Origin: a virus | Direction: 5' to 3' (one strand) | Length of the DNA stretch: 49,855 nucleotides | Virus record (IMG/VR): IMGVR_UViG_3300031972_002168 | Span: 1 to 49,855 of that record | In this document: positions 1 through 6,814 of the stretch, piece by piece | Layout of the letters: every line of letters begins with the position of its first letter | Numbering within the stretch: the stretch's first letter is position 1 | Notes under the pieces: generated by a model | What the model was told of the DNA's origin: nothing | What the model saw: the letters and a program-made list of their open reading frames with translations, nothing else | The model's database searches: none | Program-made: the position numbers and the translations under genes

Positions 1-1367
1 TTGATCCGGTTGAAAATATGGGTGCAACCCTTATTAAAGAAGCTGCTAGAAATACAGTGAGAGAAGCAGGTGATGGTACTACTACAGCTACCGTCCTTGC
101 TGAATCACTATTAAAAGAAGTTAACAATAGCGATGTTAACATTAGAGAAATTAAAGACGGAATAAAATCTGGTCTTAAAAAAGTAAATGATTACCTTGAT
201 AAGATTTCTGTCAAGATCGAAGGCGACATGCTGAAATCTGTTAGTTCAATAAGTTGCAATAATGATGCAGAACTAGGTGAGATTATAGCAGAAGCTTATA
301 CTAAAGTAGGTAAAGATGGTGTGGTGTTAATGGAAGAGTCTCCAACTGAAGAAACTTATGTTGAAGTTGTAGATGGTGTACAAATAGATTCAGGACTCAC
401 ATCCCCACATTTCATTACTGATAAGGACAAGCAAATATGTGAGCTTGATAACCCATTAGTATTAATAGTATCTTCAGAAATACCTAACATACGTAAAATA
501 CAAACTGTATTAGAACATGTTATAAAACACAAACGTCCATTACTTATAGTAGCTCCAGTAGATCAGCAAGTTAAAGCTGCTCTTTGTATGAACAAAGTAA
601 AAGGTAATATTAAAGTTAACATCGTTGACTTACCAGGCTTTGGTCCCACTAAAGAAGATACAGTTGCTGATTTAGCGTTTTTAGTTGGAGCTAAAGTAAT
701 TAATGAGCAATTAGGCGATGATCTTGATTTAATAGACATTGATTGTTTAGGTGAAGCTTACTCTGCAATAACTGATGATAAAAATACAGTACTAACTATA
801 GAAACTCCAGAAGAAGAAATGGAGGAGAGAATAGAAAGTATTAAAAAAACTATAGACAAATGGGAGAAAAACCCGTTTATACAAAAGAAACATAGAGAAA
901 GATTGGCTATGCTATCAGGATCGGTTGGTATGGTAAAAGTAGGTGCTGACTCTAAAGTTGAAATGAAAGAAAAGAAAGATAGAGTTGAAGATGCTATCTA
1001 TGCTACAAAAGCAGCTTTGAAAGAAGGTATTGTACCTGGCGGTGGCGTAGCGCTAATAGATGCTTCTGCAAAAATATCTGCCAAACCAGGTGGAGAGCAA
1101 ATACTACTCAATGCTATTCAAGCTCCTTTTTATACTATATTAGACAATGCTGGTATTGAGTATCCTAACAATGAGCAATGGAATAAAGAAGAAGGTGAAG
1201 GTATAGACGTTGTAACTAGTGAATCAGTTGATATGATTAAGTCTGGCATTATAGATCCAGTACTTGTAACTAAGTCAGCACTTAAAAATGCAGTAAGTGT
1301 AGTATCAACGATTATATCTGCAGATTGTGTAATTTCAAATATGAGGATGAATGAAAGCAATCAATAG
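1..1367 (+). CDS. groEL: Chaperonin GroEL (Hsp60), 5' end missing
   Basis: ATP-dependent group I chaperonin subunit that folds proteins in a double-ring cage; a phage copy would probably fold capsid or other virion proteins. The reading frame is open to the window edge: bases 3-17 encode DPVEN directly before MGATLIKEAA, matching the GroEL core (DxxENMGA...), so roughly the first 60 residues lie outside the window. Visible signatures are the nucleotide motif GDGTTTATVL, RVEDAIYATKAA (carrying the conserved hydrolysis Asp) and VPGGGVALID. The C-terminus ends NMRMNESNQ and lacks the Gly-Gly-Met tail usual in bacterial GroEL. It overlaps groES by 17 bases in the order groEL-groES, the reverse of the usual bacterial operon. 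Family certain; phage rather than host origin is inferred from the neighbours. Confidence 0.95.
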   Translation, partial: DPVENMGATLIKEAARNTVREAGDGTTTATVLAESLLKEVNNSDVNIREIKDGIKSGLKKVNDYLDKISVKIEGDMLKSVSSISCNNDAELGEIIAEAYTKVGKDGVVLMEESPTEETYVEVVDGVQIDSGLTSPHFITDKDKQICELDNPLVLIVSSEIPNIRKIQTVLEHVIKHKRPLLIVAPVDQQVKAALCMNKVKGNIKVNIVDLPGFGPTKEDTVADLAFLVGAKVINEQLGDDLDLIDIDCLGEAYSAITDDKNTVLTIETPEEEMEERIESIKKTIDKWEKNPFIQKKHRERLAMLSGSVGMVKVGADSKVEMKEKKDRVEDAIYATKAALKEGIVPGGGVALIDASAKISAKPGGEQILLNAIQAPFYTILDNAGIEYPNNEQWNKEEGEGIDVVTSESVDMIKSGIIDPVLVTKSALKNAVSVVSTIISADCVISNMRMNESNQ

Positions 1368-1608
1368 ATATATTATAGTAGATAAAATAAAAACAGAACC
1401 TAAAAAGGTTGCTGGGTTGATAATGACAGATGAAACTGATCAAGACAACCGTTACATAAAAGCAAAAATAATATCATGTGGAAACCTTGTAGAAGGTTTA
1501 AAAGATGGAGACATGATATATTACGATAAACATGCTGGACACGACATATCATGGAAAGATACTCTTTATAGAGTTATTCGTGATGGTGACGTTGTTTTAG
1601 TATGCTAG
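1351..1608 (+). CDS. groES: Co-chaperonin GroES
   Basis: Cpn10 lid protein that caps GroEL. At 85 residues it is slightly shorter than the usual 95-100. The order of elements fits: an N-terminal strand (NRYIIVDKI), a mobile-loop-like segment (KKVAGLIMTDE) with the hydrophobic LIM tripeptide expected to bind GroEL, a central AKIISCG segment, KDGDMIYYDKHAG, and a final strand VIRDGDVVLVC. It starts inside the 3' end of groEL, so the two are probably translationally coupled. GroES equivalents are known in phages (for example T4 gp31, which is needed for capsid folding); that this one serves the capsid is inference. Confidence 0.9.
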   Translation: MKAINRYIIVDKIKTEPKKVAGLIMTDETDQDNRYIKAKIISCGNLVEGLKDGDMIYYDKHAGHDISWKDTLYRVIRDGDVVLVC

Positions 1609-1669
1609 TTATCATTACAACCCGATGGTAGCGATTAAAACAAATTAATAACTAAAAAAACAATTAAAA

Positions 1670-2077
1670 ATGGGAAGAGTATTTTTTAATACAAGAAAAA
1701 ACATAGTAGATGTTGCTGCTGCTAAAGTTTTAACAGCTGCTGATTCTGGTAATGTGTTTAACATTAACCAAGCATCTGCATATGAAATTACATTACCTTT
1801 ATCAAGTACAATTGAAAAAGGATGGAACGCAACATTTGTTATAGGGACTGTGGCTGCGAATGCAGTAACAATCGCGAACAACACTGCTGAAGACTTAATA
1901 GTTGGTGGTGTGGCTGGTGCTGATGGTGGCGCCGCTACTCACGCTGAAACTGCAGTTGATGAAATAGTATTTATTTCTGGAGCAGTACTAGGAGATCAAT
2001 GTACTGTTCTATATAACGGTGCAAATTTCTGTGTAACTGGTTATGCTGCTGATGTAGCACATATTACAGTATCATAG
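1670..2077 (+). CDS. Decoration-like virion protein (putative)
   Basis: 135 residues, no signal peptide or membrane segment. It is Ala/Val/Gly/Thr-rich and predicted to be mostly beta strands. The segment LTAADSGNVFNINQAS followed by a Thr-Leu-Pro strand and repeated TIANNT-like strands resembles small beta-sandwich decoration or fibre-tip proteins seen in marine phages (general family impression, not a specific match). The start is the first ATG after an A-rich leader (acaattaaaaATGGG). It lies alone between groES and the next gene and may be one of the virion clients of the chaperonin. An exact role cannot be read from the sequence. Confidence 0.6.
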   Translation: MGRVFFNTRKNIVDVAAAKVLTAADSGNVFNINQASAYEITLPLSSTIEKGWNATFVIGTVAANAVTIANNTAEDLIVGGVAGADGGAATHAETAVDEIVFISGAVLGDQCTVLYNGANFCVTGYAADVAHITVS

Positions 2078-2165
2078 TAAATTAACAGATTAAACCTAAA
2101 CTAAAAACCTTAAACCTAAAACTTAAAAATTAAAACGAATTATTAATCAAACAAAACAAAACAAA

Positions 2166-2495
2166 ATGGAAAAATTTTTAATGTTTATCGACGACGGTGA
2201 TGATGCGGCTACGTATCCAGCTTCAAGATTATTAGGTATGACTTGTGCTGGTGATGGTGCGTTACTTTTGAAATTTGAAGGTTCTGCAATGGACACTACG
2301 GTTGAAGAAGACAACATCGATTTAATTACGCTAACTATTACTGCTGACACTGAAAAAGCTGTTATGTCAGAAATTGCAAGAGCAATTAATGGTCAAAGAA
2401 ACACTGACGACGGACTTTTAGTTGTTTGTGATGATGTAAACTCTGTGTTCTTACATCCAAACATTTTATCTTGTACTATAACGCTTGATGCGTAA
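2166..2495 (+). CDS. Hypothetical small acidic phage protein
   Basis: 109 residues, acidic, without signal peptide or membrane helix. It begins MEKFLMFIDDGDDAATYPAS and has alternating strand-like stretches (ALLLKFEG, LITLTITAD, ILSCTITLD) around one helix (EKAVMSEIARAING), suggesting a compact alpha/beta fold. I do not recognise a functional family. It follows an 88-base A-rich gap holding two copies of ttaaacctaaa, and is followed after 3 bases by the winged-helix gene, so it belongs to the same transcript. A virion or accessory role is only inferred from position. Confidence 0.6.
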   Translation: MEKFLMFIDDGDDAATYPASRLLGMTCAGDGALLLKFEGSAMDTTVEEDNIDLITLTITADTEKAVMSEIARAINGQRNTDDGLLVVCDDVNSVFLHPNILSCTITLDA

Positions 2496-2498
2496 TAG

Positions 2499-2939
2499 AT
2501 GAGATTAACCGCGCAGGATCTGCGTGATATGAATATCCTTAAGTATTACAGGCTCACTAGAAAGTGGGTCTGTAAAACTTACGGGTTAAAAGATGCAGAT
2601 TTAGAATTATTAATTTATTTAGATTGTAAAAAAAGATTTACACGAAACGATTTTATCAACGGAGTTTATACATACTCGTGGGATAAAGCAAGGTGGGAGA
2701 GATTAAAAAGAGAAGGTTGGATCGATGTATGGAGACACAGAAACAGAACTACTATAATGTACTCTATATTTAAAACTTCTTGGAAATGCTCTCAGATGAT
2801 TAGTAGGGTATATAGAATCTTACTAGGTGAGGAAGACTTACCCACTTCAGAACGAAGTGTATTTTATAAGAATAAATCATATACAGACAAAGTTTATAAT
2901 AAAGCTATAGACGATATGATAAAAGATAAAGATAGATAA
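2499..2939 (+). CDS. Winged-helix (MarR-like) DNA-binding protein, putative
   Basis: 146 residues, basic. The N-terminal half reads as a winged helix-turn-helix: helices around YGLKDADLELLIYLDCKKR and RNDFINGVYTYSWDKARWERL, then a wing-like hairpin GWIDVWRHRNRTTIMYSI. The C-terminal half is helical and basic and ends DDMIKDKDR. The layout resembles MarR-type regulators, but no ligand or dimer motif can be identified, so a structural or packaging DNA-binding role is also possible. Its stop codon overlaps the next start (TAATG at 2937-2941), implying coupled translation with the HExxH protein. Confidence 0.6.
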   Translation: MRLTAQDLRDMNILKYYRLTRKWVCKTYGLKDADLELLIYLDCKKRFTRNDFINGVYTYSWDKARWERLKREGWIDVWRHRNRTTIMYSIFKTSWKCSQMISRVYRILLGEEDLPTSERSVFYKNKSYTDKVYNKAIDDMIKDKDR

Positions 2940-3361
2940 TGGGATTTAAACTAGGTAAAGAAACAGGTAATTATGCTGTAGGTGGTGAGATCAAAACAAA
3001 AATGCGTTTTGGTAAGCAAGCTGGAGACGTAGGCTCTGTACCTGGTACACCTGTTATTAGAGTACCATTAGAAGAAGGTGTCATGGGTGAAGCTAATATG
3101 GATGGTACTATATATGTTAACAAAAACATAATACCAGGTAGTCTTGAGGACAAACAAGTTATAAATCACGAAATGAGACATTCTACTGACATGAAGCTTG
3201 GTAAGTTAGCTTATAGTGATGATGAAATAACTTATAACGGTGAGGTTTTTCCAAGAGAAACAAGAAACGGTAAAGATATGATATTAGTAGAAGGTAAATG
3301 GAAAGAAGCTGGTGACACTGGTTTTCCATGGGAAAATGATGCAAATAACGGAACAATATAA
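2939..3361 (+). CDS. Putative zinc-metallopeptidase-like protein (HExxH)
   Basis: 140 residues. The segment QVINHEMRHSTDMKLGKLAY carries an HExxH motif (HEMRH), the zinc-binding and catalytic signature of zincin peptidases, in a predicted helix. A third ligand is not obvious, though several acidic residues follow (YSDDE, FPRE). The N-terminus is Gly-rich and short of hydrophobic residues, so it is cytoplasmic or virion-borne. Translation is coupled to the preceding gene by TAATG. It could be a small protease or a zincin-fold virion protein; activity is inferred from the motif alone. Confidence 0.5.
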   Translation: MGFKLGKETGNYAVGGEIKTKMRFGKQAGDVGSVPGTPVIRVPLEEGVMGEANMDGTIYVNKNIIPGSLEDKQVINHEMRHSTDMKLGKLAYSDDEITYNGEVFPRETRNGKDMILVEGKWKEAGDTGFPWENDANNGTI

Positions 3362-3362
3362 T

Positions 3363-3608
3363 ATGTGGGAATTATTTAAAGATAAAAACACTATAAACGA
3401 GAAAAATATAATTGGCTTTATATCTTTTGGTATAATGGTATTGTTTGCCATTATAGATTTAGCCACAGGTATTTTATATATGGGATACGTAGGCGGAGGA
3501 CAATTAGAAATTAACGACACTATATACAACTCTTTTGTTATGGTAACATTAGGATGCTTTGGTATTAGTGCTTTTGAAAAAGTAAAAAAGAACGATGAAA
3601 AAGTGTAA
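3363..3608 (+). CDS. Small two-TM membrane protein
   Basis: 81 residues from the ATG at 3363 (MWELFKDKNT), chosen because it follows the previous stop by one base; a longer in-frame start at 3312 would lie entirely inside the upstream gene. Two hydrophobic segments are visible: IIGFISFGIMVLFAIIDLA and, after a polar loop containing GGGQLEINDT, SFVMVTLGCFGISAF. The C-terminal tail is charged (EKVKKNDEKV). Size, topology and the position just before a holin-like gene fit a lysis-associated membrane protein, but no named family is recognised. Confidence 0.6.
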   Translation: MWELFKDKNTINEKNIIGFISFGIMVLFAIIDLATGILYMGYVGGGQLEINDTIYNSFVMVTLGCFGISAFEKVKKNDEKV

Positions 3609-3645
3609 AAAGTGTGGAAGGTTTAAAAAGAATTGCAAATGTTAA
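3595..3645 (+). CDS. 16-residue Cys/Lys micro-ORF
   Basis: ATG at 3595 encodes MKKCKKCGRFKKNCKC and stops at 3643-3645. It bridges the gap between the membrane protein (ends 3608) and the holin-like gene (ATG at 3639), overlapping both in other frames. The peptide has a CxxC knuckle followed by CxC, with eight basic residues of sixteen, like half of a zinc ribbon. It could be a real micro-protein, a leader that couples translation of the holin-like gene, or chance. No ribosome-binding site helps decide. Confidence 0.35.
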   Translation: MKKCKKCGRFKKNCKC

Positions 3646-4025
3646 GTAAATTATTATCAGGTGGAGCTGCAGAGCTAGTTAAAGGTATAGGTGGTGTTGT
3701 AGATAACTTACATACATCTGCCGAAGAAAAACTAGAAGCAGAAAGAAAAATAAAAGAATTAATTGCTAGCTATCAAATAGAAATGGAAAAAAACATTACT
3801 AGAAGATGGGAGGCAGATTTAAAATCAGACTCGTGGCTAAGTAAAAACGTTAGACCATTAGTCTTAATATTTTTAATAGTATGCACCATGCTATTAATTT
3901 TTATTGATGCTGGTGCAATAAATTTCGAAGTTAAATCCAGTTGGGTGGATTTACTTCAATTAGTATTAATAACTGTGATCGGTGCTTATTTTGGCGGTAG
4001 ATCACTAGAAAAAGTAAAAAAATAA
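3639..4025 (+). CDS. Holin-like protein (3TM holin family, putative)
   Basis: 128 residues from ATG 3639 (MLSKLLSGGAAELVKG); an upstream TTG two codons earlier is less likely. The N-terminal half is amphipathic and coiled-coil-like (EEKLEAERKIKELIASYQIE), then a conserved-looking DSWLSKNVRPLVLIFLIVC leads into one membrane helix, followed by a second (WVDLLQLVLITVIGAYFGG) and a basic tail SLEKVKK. The pattern W...D..S.S.....RP with a C-terminal pair of helices is typical of the phage/GTA 3TM holin family. It would permeabilise the inner membrane at the end of infection, releasing or activating the peptidoglycan hydrolase. Function inferred from family resemblance. Confidence 0.65.
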   Translation: MLSKLLSGGAAELVKGIGGVVDNLHTSAEEKLEAERKIKELIASYQIEMEKNITRRWEADLKSDSWLSKNVRPLVLIFLIVCTMLLIFIDAGAINFEVKSSWVDLLQLVLITVIGAYFGGRSLEKVKK

Positions 4026-4029
4026 AATT

Positions 4030-4446
4030 ATGGGACAAAATTCAACAGATGTAGCATATGGCTTTGGTCAATTTGGATCTACATTTTTAAAAGGCGATGG
4101 CGCTTTTTTAGATTTAACAGCTAGTACTGCTAAGTATTATGTATGCGCTGTCACTATGATAACAGACGTAACGTTTGAAGCTTTAGAAACTCTTGACGGT
4201 GGTGTTAACATGGGCATGGGTGATACTGCGTTTTTTGGAACTGATGTACTAGCAATAGACAGTCATTGGAACGCTGCTGCAGCTGATACTACAAATGAAA
4301 GTAATGAAGACGCTGATCCAATTACAAGTTCAGATACTTTCCCTAAAGGATTAACAGTTTATGGAATGTGGGATAAAGTAGAGTTAAACGGTGGTTCTGC
4401 TGTGGTTTATGTAGCTCCAAGACCAGATTATAGATCTAGAGCGTAA
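4030..4446 (+). CDS. Hypothetical virion protein
   Basis: 138 residues, Gly/Thr/Asp-rich, no signal peptide. Beta-strand-like segments (KYYVCAVTMITDVTFEAL, KGLTVYGMWDKVELNGG, AVVYVAPR) suggest a beta-sandwich. The DVTFEAL element and the pattern of a strong central strand resemble small fibre or decoration proteins found in many marine phages. It follows the holin-like gene after 4 bases and its stop overlaps the start of the LamG-like gene (TAATG), so the two products are probably made together, perhaps as parts of one surface structure. Specific function unknown. Confidence 0.55.
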   Translation: MGQNSTDVAYGFGQFGSTFLKGDGAFLDLTASTAKYYVCAVTMITDVTFEALETLDGGVNMGMGDTAFFGTDVLAIDSHWNAAAADTTNESNEDADPITSSDTFPKGLTVYGMWDKVELNGGSAVVYVAPRPDYRSRA

Positions 4447-5237
4447 TGTTAGGTTTAGGAAATAGTATAATAGGTGGCGCATCCTTAGATGCTGCATACA
4501 ATAAATTTGCATTATCTTTTGATGGTACAAATGATTTTGTAAATACTGGCGCTTCATTTCAAAGTACATTTAGAAATAGCTTTAGTGTTAGCTGCTGGCA
4601 AAATACTGACAACTACACCCAAACAGATACAATATGGGGTGCGTCAGCTGATACTAATAACTTTATAAAATTATTTCAAAGAGGTACGGGTCGTAAACTT
4701 TGTTTTCAATTTAAAGCAAACGGATCTAACTCAAGGCAAGAAACTGCATCTGCAGAGTTTGATGCTGATGATGGTTTAGATGGTGCTTGGGTAAACTGGG
4801 TTATAACAGCTACTAAAACTGGAACAGGCTCTGATAATATTACTGTTAAAATATATAAAAACGGTTCAGATGTTACAGCTGGAAGTGCTTTAACTGCCGG
4901 TTGCACAGCTGCAGACCAAGGTGCTTTTGCTACTGATCAAAATATTTATATAGGAGCTTTTAATAGCGGCGGATCAGCTGCCAACTTACTTCCAGGTTTA
5001 ATTGATGAATGGGCATTATGGAGTGTTGCTTTAGATGCTAACGCGGTTGCAGCTATATATAATTCTGGTGTACCATTTGATTTAACAGCAGATAGTGGTA
5101 ACTATGACAACTCAAGTAGTTTAGTTGCTTTTTATGGTTTTAACGAAGGAAGTGGTACTACAGCTACAGATGCAACTGGCGGTTCAAATGGTACTTTAAC
5201 AAACGGACCAACATACAGCACAAACATACCTGGATAA
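4446..5237 (+). CDS. LamG / concanavalin A-like lectin domain protein
   Basis: 263 residues made almost entirely of one LamG-type (concanavalin A-like) jelly roll, roughly residues 20-225. Diagnostic segments are FALSFDGTNDFVNTG near the start, FSVSCWQ, a run of strands through DNITVKIYKNGSD and NIYIGAF, then LIDEWALWSVALDANAVAAIYN, the usual LamG end element, and a late LVAFYGFNEGSGTTATDATG. Such domains bind glycans or serve as fibre modules. No signal peptide is present, so it is probably mounted on the virion rather than secreted. Placed head to tail with the preceding small virion protein through a TAATG overlap. The ligand cannot be predicted. Confidence 0.8.
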   Translation: MLGLGNSIIGGASLDAAYNKFALSFDGTNDFVNTGASFQSTFRNSFSVSCWQNTDNYTQTDTIWGASADTNNFIKLFQRGTGRKLCFQFKANGSNSRQETASAEFDADDGLDGAWVNWVITATKTGTGSDNITVKIYKNGSDVTAGSALTAGCTAADQGAFATDQNIYIGAFNSGGSAANLLPGLIDEWALWSVALDANAVAAIYNSGVPFDLTADSGNYDNSSSLVAFYGFNEGSGTTATDATGGSNGTLTNGPTYSTNIPG

Positions 5238-5249
5238 TAAACAAAAACA

Positions 5250-5474
5250 ATGGATAGAAAATACGTTATATTAGAATCAAGTGAAATATCAAGTGTAGAT
5301 TTTTCTAAAGTACTAGAAGATTCTTCTAATACACTTAGGTACAATAACAACAATACAAAAACATTTGTAAAATACACTGGTGACCAACCAGATTTCTTAA
5401 ATGGTAAAACAGAGCTTACGTATACTGAGATTATAACTGAACTAGCAAAATCTGAGTGGCAGTTAGCAGAATAA
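5250..5474 (+). CDS. Small conserved phage protein of unknown function
   Basis: 74 residues. The pattern KYVILESSEISSVDFSKVLE, then LRYNNNNTKTFVKYTGDQP and a terminal EIITELAKSEWQLAE resembles a small protein I associate with marine phage structural regions (recollection of the pattern, not a verified match). It has no catalytic signature, membrane segment or signal peptide. It lies 12 bases after the LamG-like gene in the same transcript. Its role is unknown; a virion-associated or assembly role is inferred only from its constant company. Confidence 0.6.
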   Translation: MDRKYVILESSEISSVDFSKVLEDSSNTLRYNNNNTKTFVKYTGDQPDFLNGKTELTYTEIITELAKSEWQLAE

Positions 5475-5496
5475 TAATTAAATTAAATTAAATAAA

Positions 5497-5805
5497 ATGG
5501 CAACAACAAAAGTAAAAGGAACAAGTAAAAAAATTAAAGAACTTAAAGGTGTTAAACCTGAAAGAATAACTGAAGAGCAGTTAACAAAAGTTCAAGATAC
5601 AGTAAACGGTATTAATAGAGCACAGCTAGAAATAGGTTCTATGGAGTTAAGAAAACATGAGATGATGCATAATATTGCTGGTCTTAGAGAGCAACTAACT
5701 TCTTTACAAGCTGAGTTTGAAAAAGACTACGGCACGTTTGATATTAATATACAAGATGGAACTATAAACTACACTGAAGATGGCGAAGCTGATAAGAAAG
5801 ATTAG
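5497..5805 (+). CDS. Coiled-coil hypothetical protein
   Basis: 102 residues. A basic N-terminus (TTKVKGTSKKIKELKG) is followed by a long predicted coiled coil, about residues 25-80 (EEQLTKVQDTVNGINRAQLE through HNIAGLREQLTSLQAEFEKD), then a short strand region FDINIQDGTINYTEDGE. It could be an assembly chaperone or a small structural rod; no family is recognised. The leader is a short TTAAA-type tract ending in ATAAAATGG. Its 3' end overlaps the next gene by 26 bases. Confidence 0.6.
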   Translation: MATTKVKGTSKKIKELKGVKPERITEEQLTKVQDTVNGINRAQLEIGSMELRKHEMMHNIAGLREQLTSLQAEFEKDYGTFDINIQDGTINYTEDGEADKKD

Positions 5806-6001
5806 TGTAGGTAAAGATTATAAAAACGATGCAATGCATTATGCTGTAGGGCAAGAAGTTTACGGTGGCCATACTATTTGTGATATATTAGAAGAAGATG
5901 ACAAGTACTCTATATATATTAAAAAAAATAAAGATGTGTTACCTTGGAAAGACTTTAATAAAAATATGGCTGTATCTGTAGAGTATAATTTAGAATACTA
6001 A
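5780..6001 (+). CDS. Hypothetical small protein
   Basis: 73 residues, starting at ATG 5780 inside the previous gene and ending in a TAATG overlap with the following one. Strand-like segments predominate (GQEVYGGHTICDILEEDDKYSIYIKK, MAVSVEYNLEY). No signal, membrane segment or motif of known function is visible. The tight overlaps on both sides suggest it is translated as part of a coupled series 5497-6814 leading into the terminase genes. Confidence 0.55.
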   Translation: MAKLIRKISVGKDYKNDAMHYAVGQEVYGGHTICDILEEDDKYSIYIKKNKDVLPWKDFNKNMAVSVEYNLEY

Positions 6002-6591
6002 TGAAAAGTGTTTACAACTTTGTTGTAACGCCAATAGGAGAAAGATATAACAATAGTAAAAAAGTTGAAGGTGTAAATTTAATACTTAATACTGAAATAT
6101 ATAATCATCATTATGTAAATAGAAAAGCTAAAGTTATATCAACACCTATAATTGGTGATACAGATATAAAACCTGGTGATACTGTTATAGTACACCATAA
6201 TGTTTTTCGCAGGTGGCATGATGTAAAGGGTGTAGAAAGAAACAGTAAGGCTTATTTTAATGAAGATACTTATCTTATAAACCGCGATCAAATATTTTTA
6301 TATAAAAGAACTGATAAGTGGATAGCTCCAAAAGGTTATTGTTTTGTAAAGCCTTTAAAAGCTGTAGATCAATTTAATATTGAATCTGAAAAACCATTAC
6401 AAGGTATTGTTAAATATTCAGACGGTACCGTAAAAGTTAATGACTTAGTTGGTTTTAGACCAAGTAGTCAGTACGAGTTTATTGTTGACAACGAAAGACT
6501 ATATAGAGTTTTATCTAATTTTATTACAATTAAATATGAGTATCAAGGAAACGAAGAAGAGTATAATCCAAGCTGGGCGAAAAGCAGTTGA
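6001..6591 (+). CDS. Tandem GroES-like domain protein (putative)
   Basis: 196 residues that read as two successive Cpn10-like folds. The first (about 1-105) has a mobile-loop-like stretch KKVEGVNLILN, a strand KAKVIST, the DIKPGDTVIVHHNVFR turn that matches the GroES 'GD' segment, and a closing strand INRDQIFLY. The second (about 108-185) has GYCFVKPL, LQGIVKYSDG, VKVNDLVGFRPSSQYEF and LYRVLSNFITI. It differs from the true 85-residue groES upstream. It may bind the phage or host GroEL as a modified lid, or use the fold for another purpose. Starts by TAATG coupling and its last 56 bases overlap the TerS candidate. Assignment inferred from motif order. Confidence 0.5.
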   Translation: MKSVYNFVVTPIGERYNNSKKVEGVNLILNTEIYNHHYVNRKAKVISTPIIGDTDIKPGDTVIVHHNVFRRWHDVKGVERNSKAYFNEDTYLINRDQIFLYKRTDKWIAPKGYCFVKPLKAVDQFNIESEKPLQGIVKYSDGTVKVNDLVGFRPSSQYEFIVDNERLYRVLSNFITIKYEYQGNEEEYNPSWAKSS

Positions 6592-6814
6592 TGAATTAAT
6601 CAAAGTAGCAGAAGAAAAGATTATTACAAATACAGAAGATGATGTATCAGCTGATAGATTAAAAAACGCAGCAGCTACTAAAAAATTAGCTATATTTGAT
6701 GCATTTGAAATACTTAACAGAATCCAAGAAGAAGAAAACTTGCTTGAGGGAAAAACACCTAAAGAGACAGAGAAAAAAGCTTTTAAAGGATTCGCAGAAG
6801 GTAGATCTAAATAA
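6536..6814 (+). CDS. Putative terminase small subunit
   Basis: 92 residues from ATG 6536 (MSIKETKKSIIQAGRKAVDE), chosen because it begins a charged helical protein; a longer in-frame start at 6449 would add a sequence unlike a natural N-terminus. Entirely helical and highly charged, with a helix-loop-helix core (VAEEKII...DRLKNAAATKKLAIFDAFEILNRIQEEE). Small terminase subunits recognise concatemer DNA and hand it to the ATPase-nuclease. The evidence is the size, helical charge pattern and position directly before TerL with a TAATG overlap; no classic HTH can be pinned down. It overlaps the preceding gene by 56 bases. Confidence 0.5.
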   Translation: MSIKETKKSIIQAGRKAVDELIKVAEEKIITNTEDDVSADRLKNAAATKKLAIFDAFEILNRIQEEENLLEGKTPKETEKKAFKGFAEGRSK

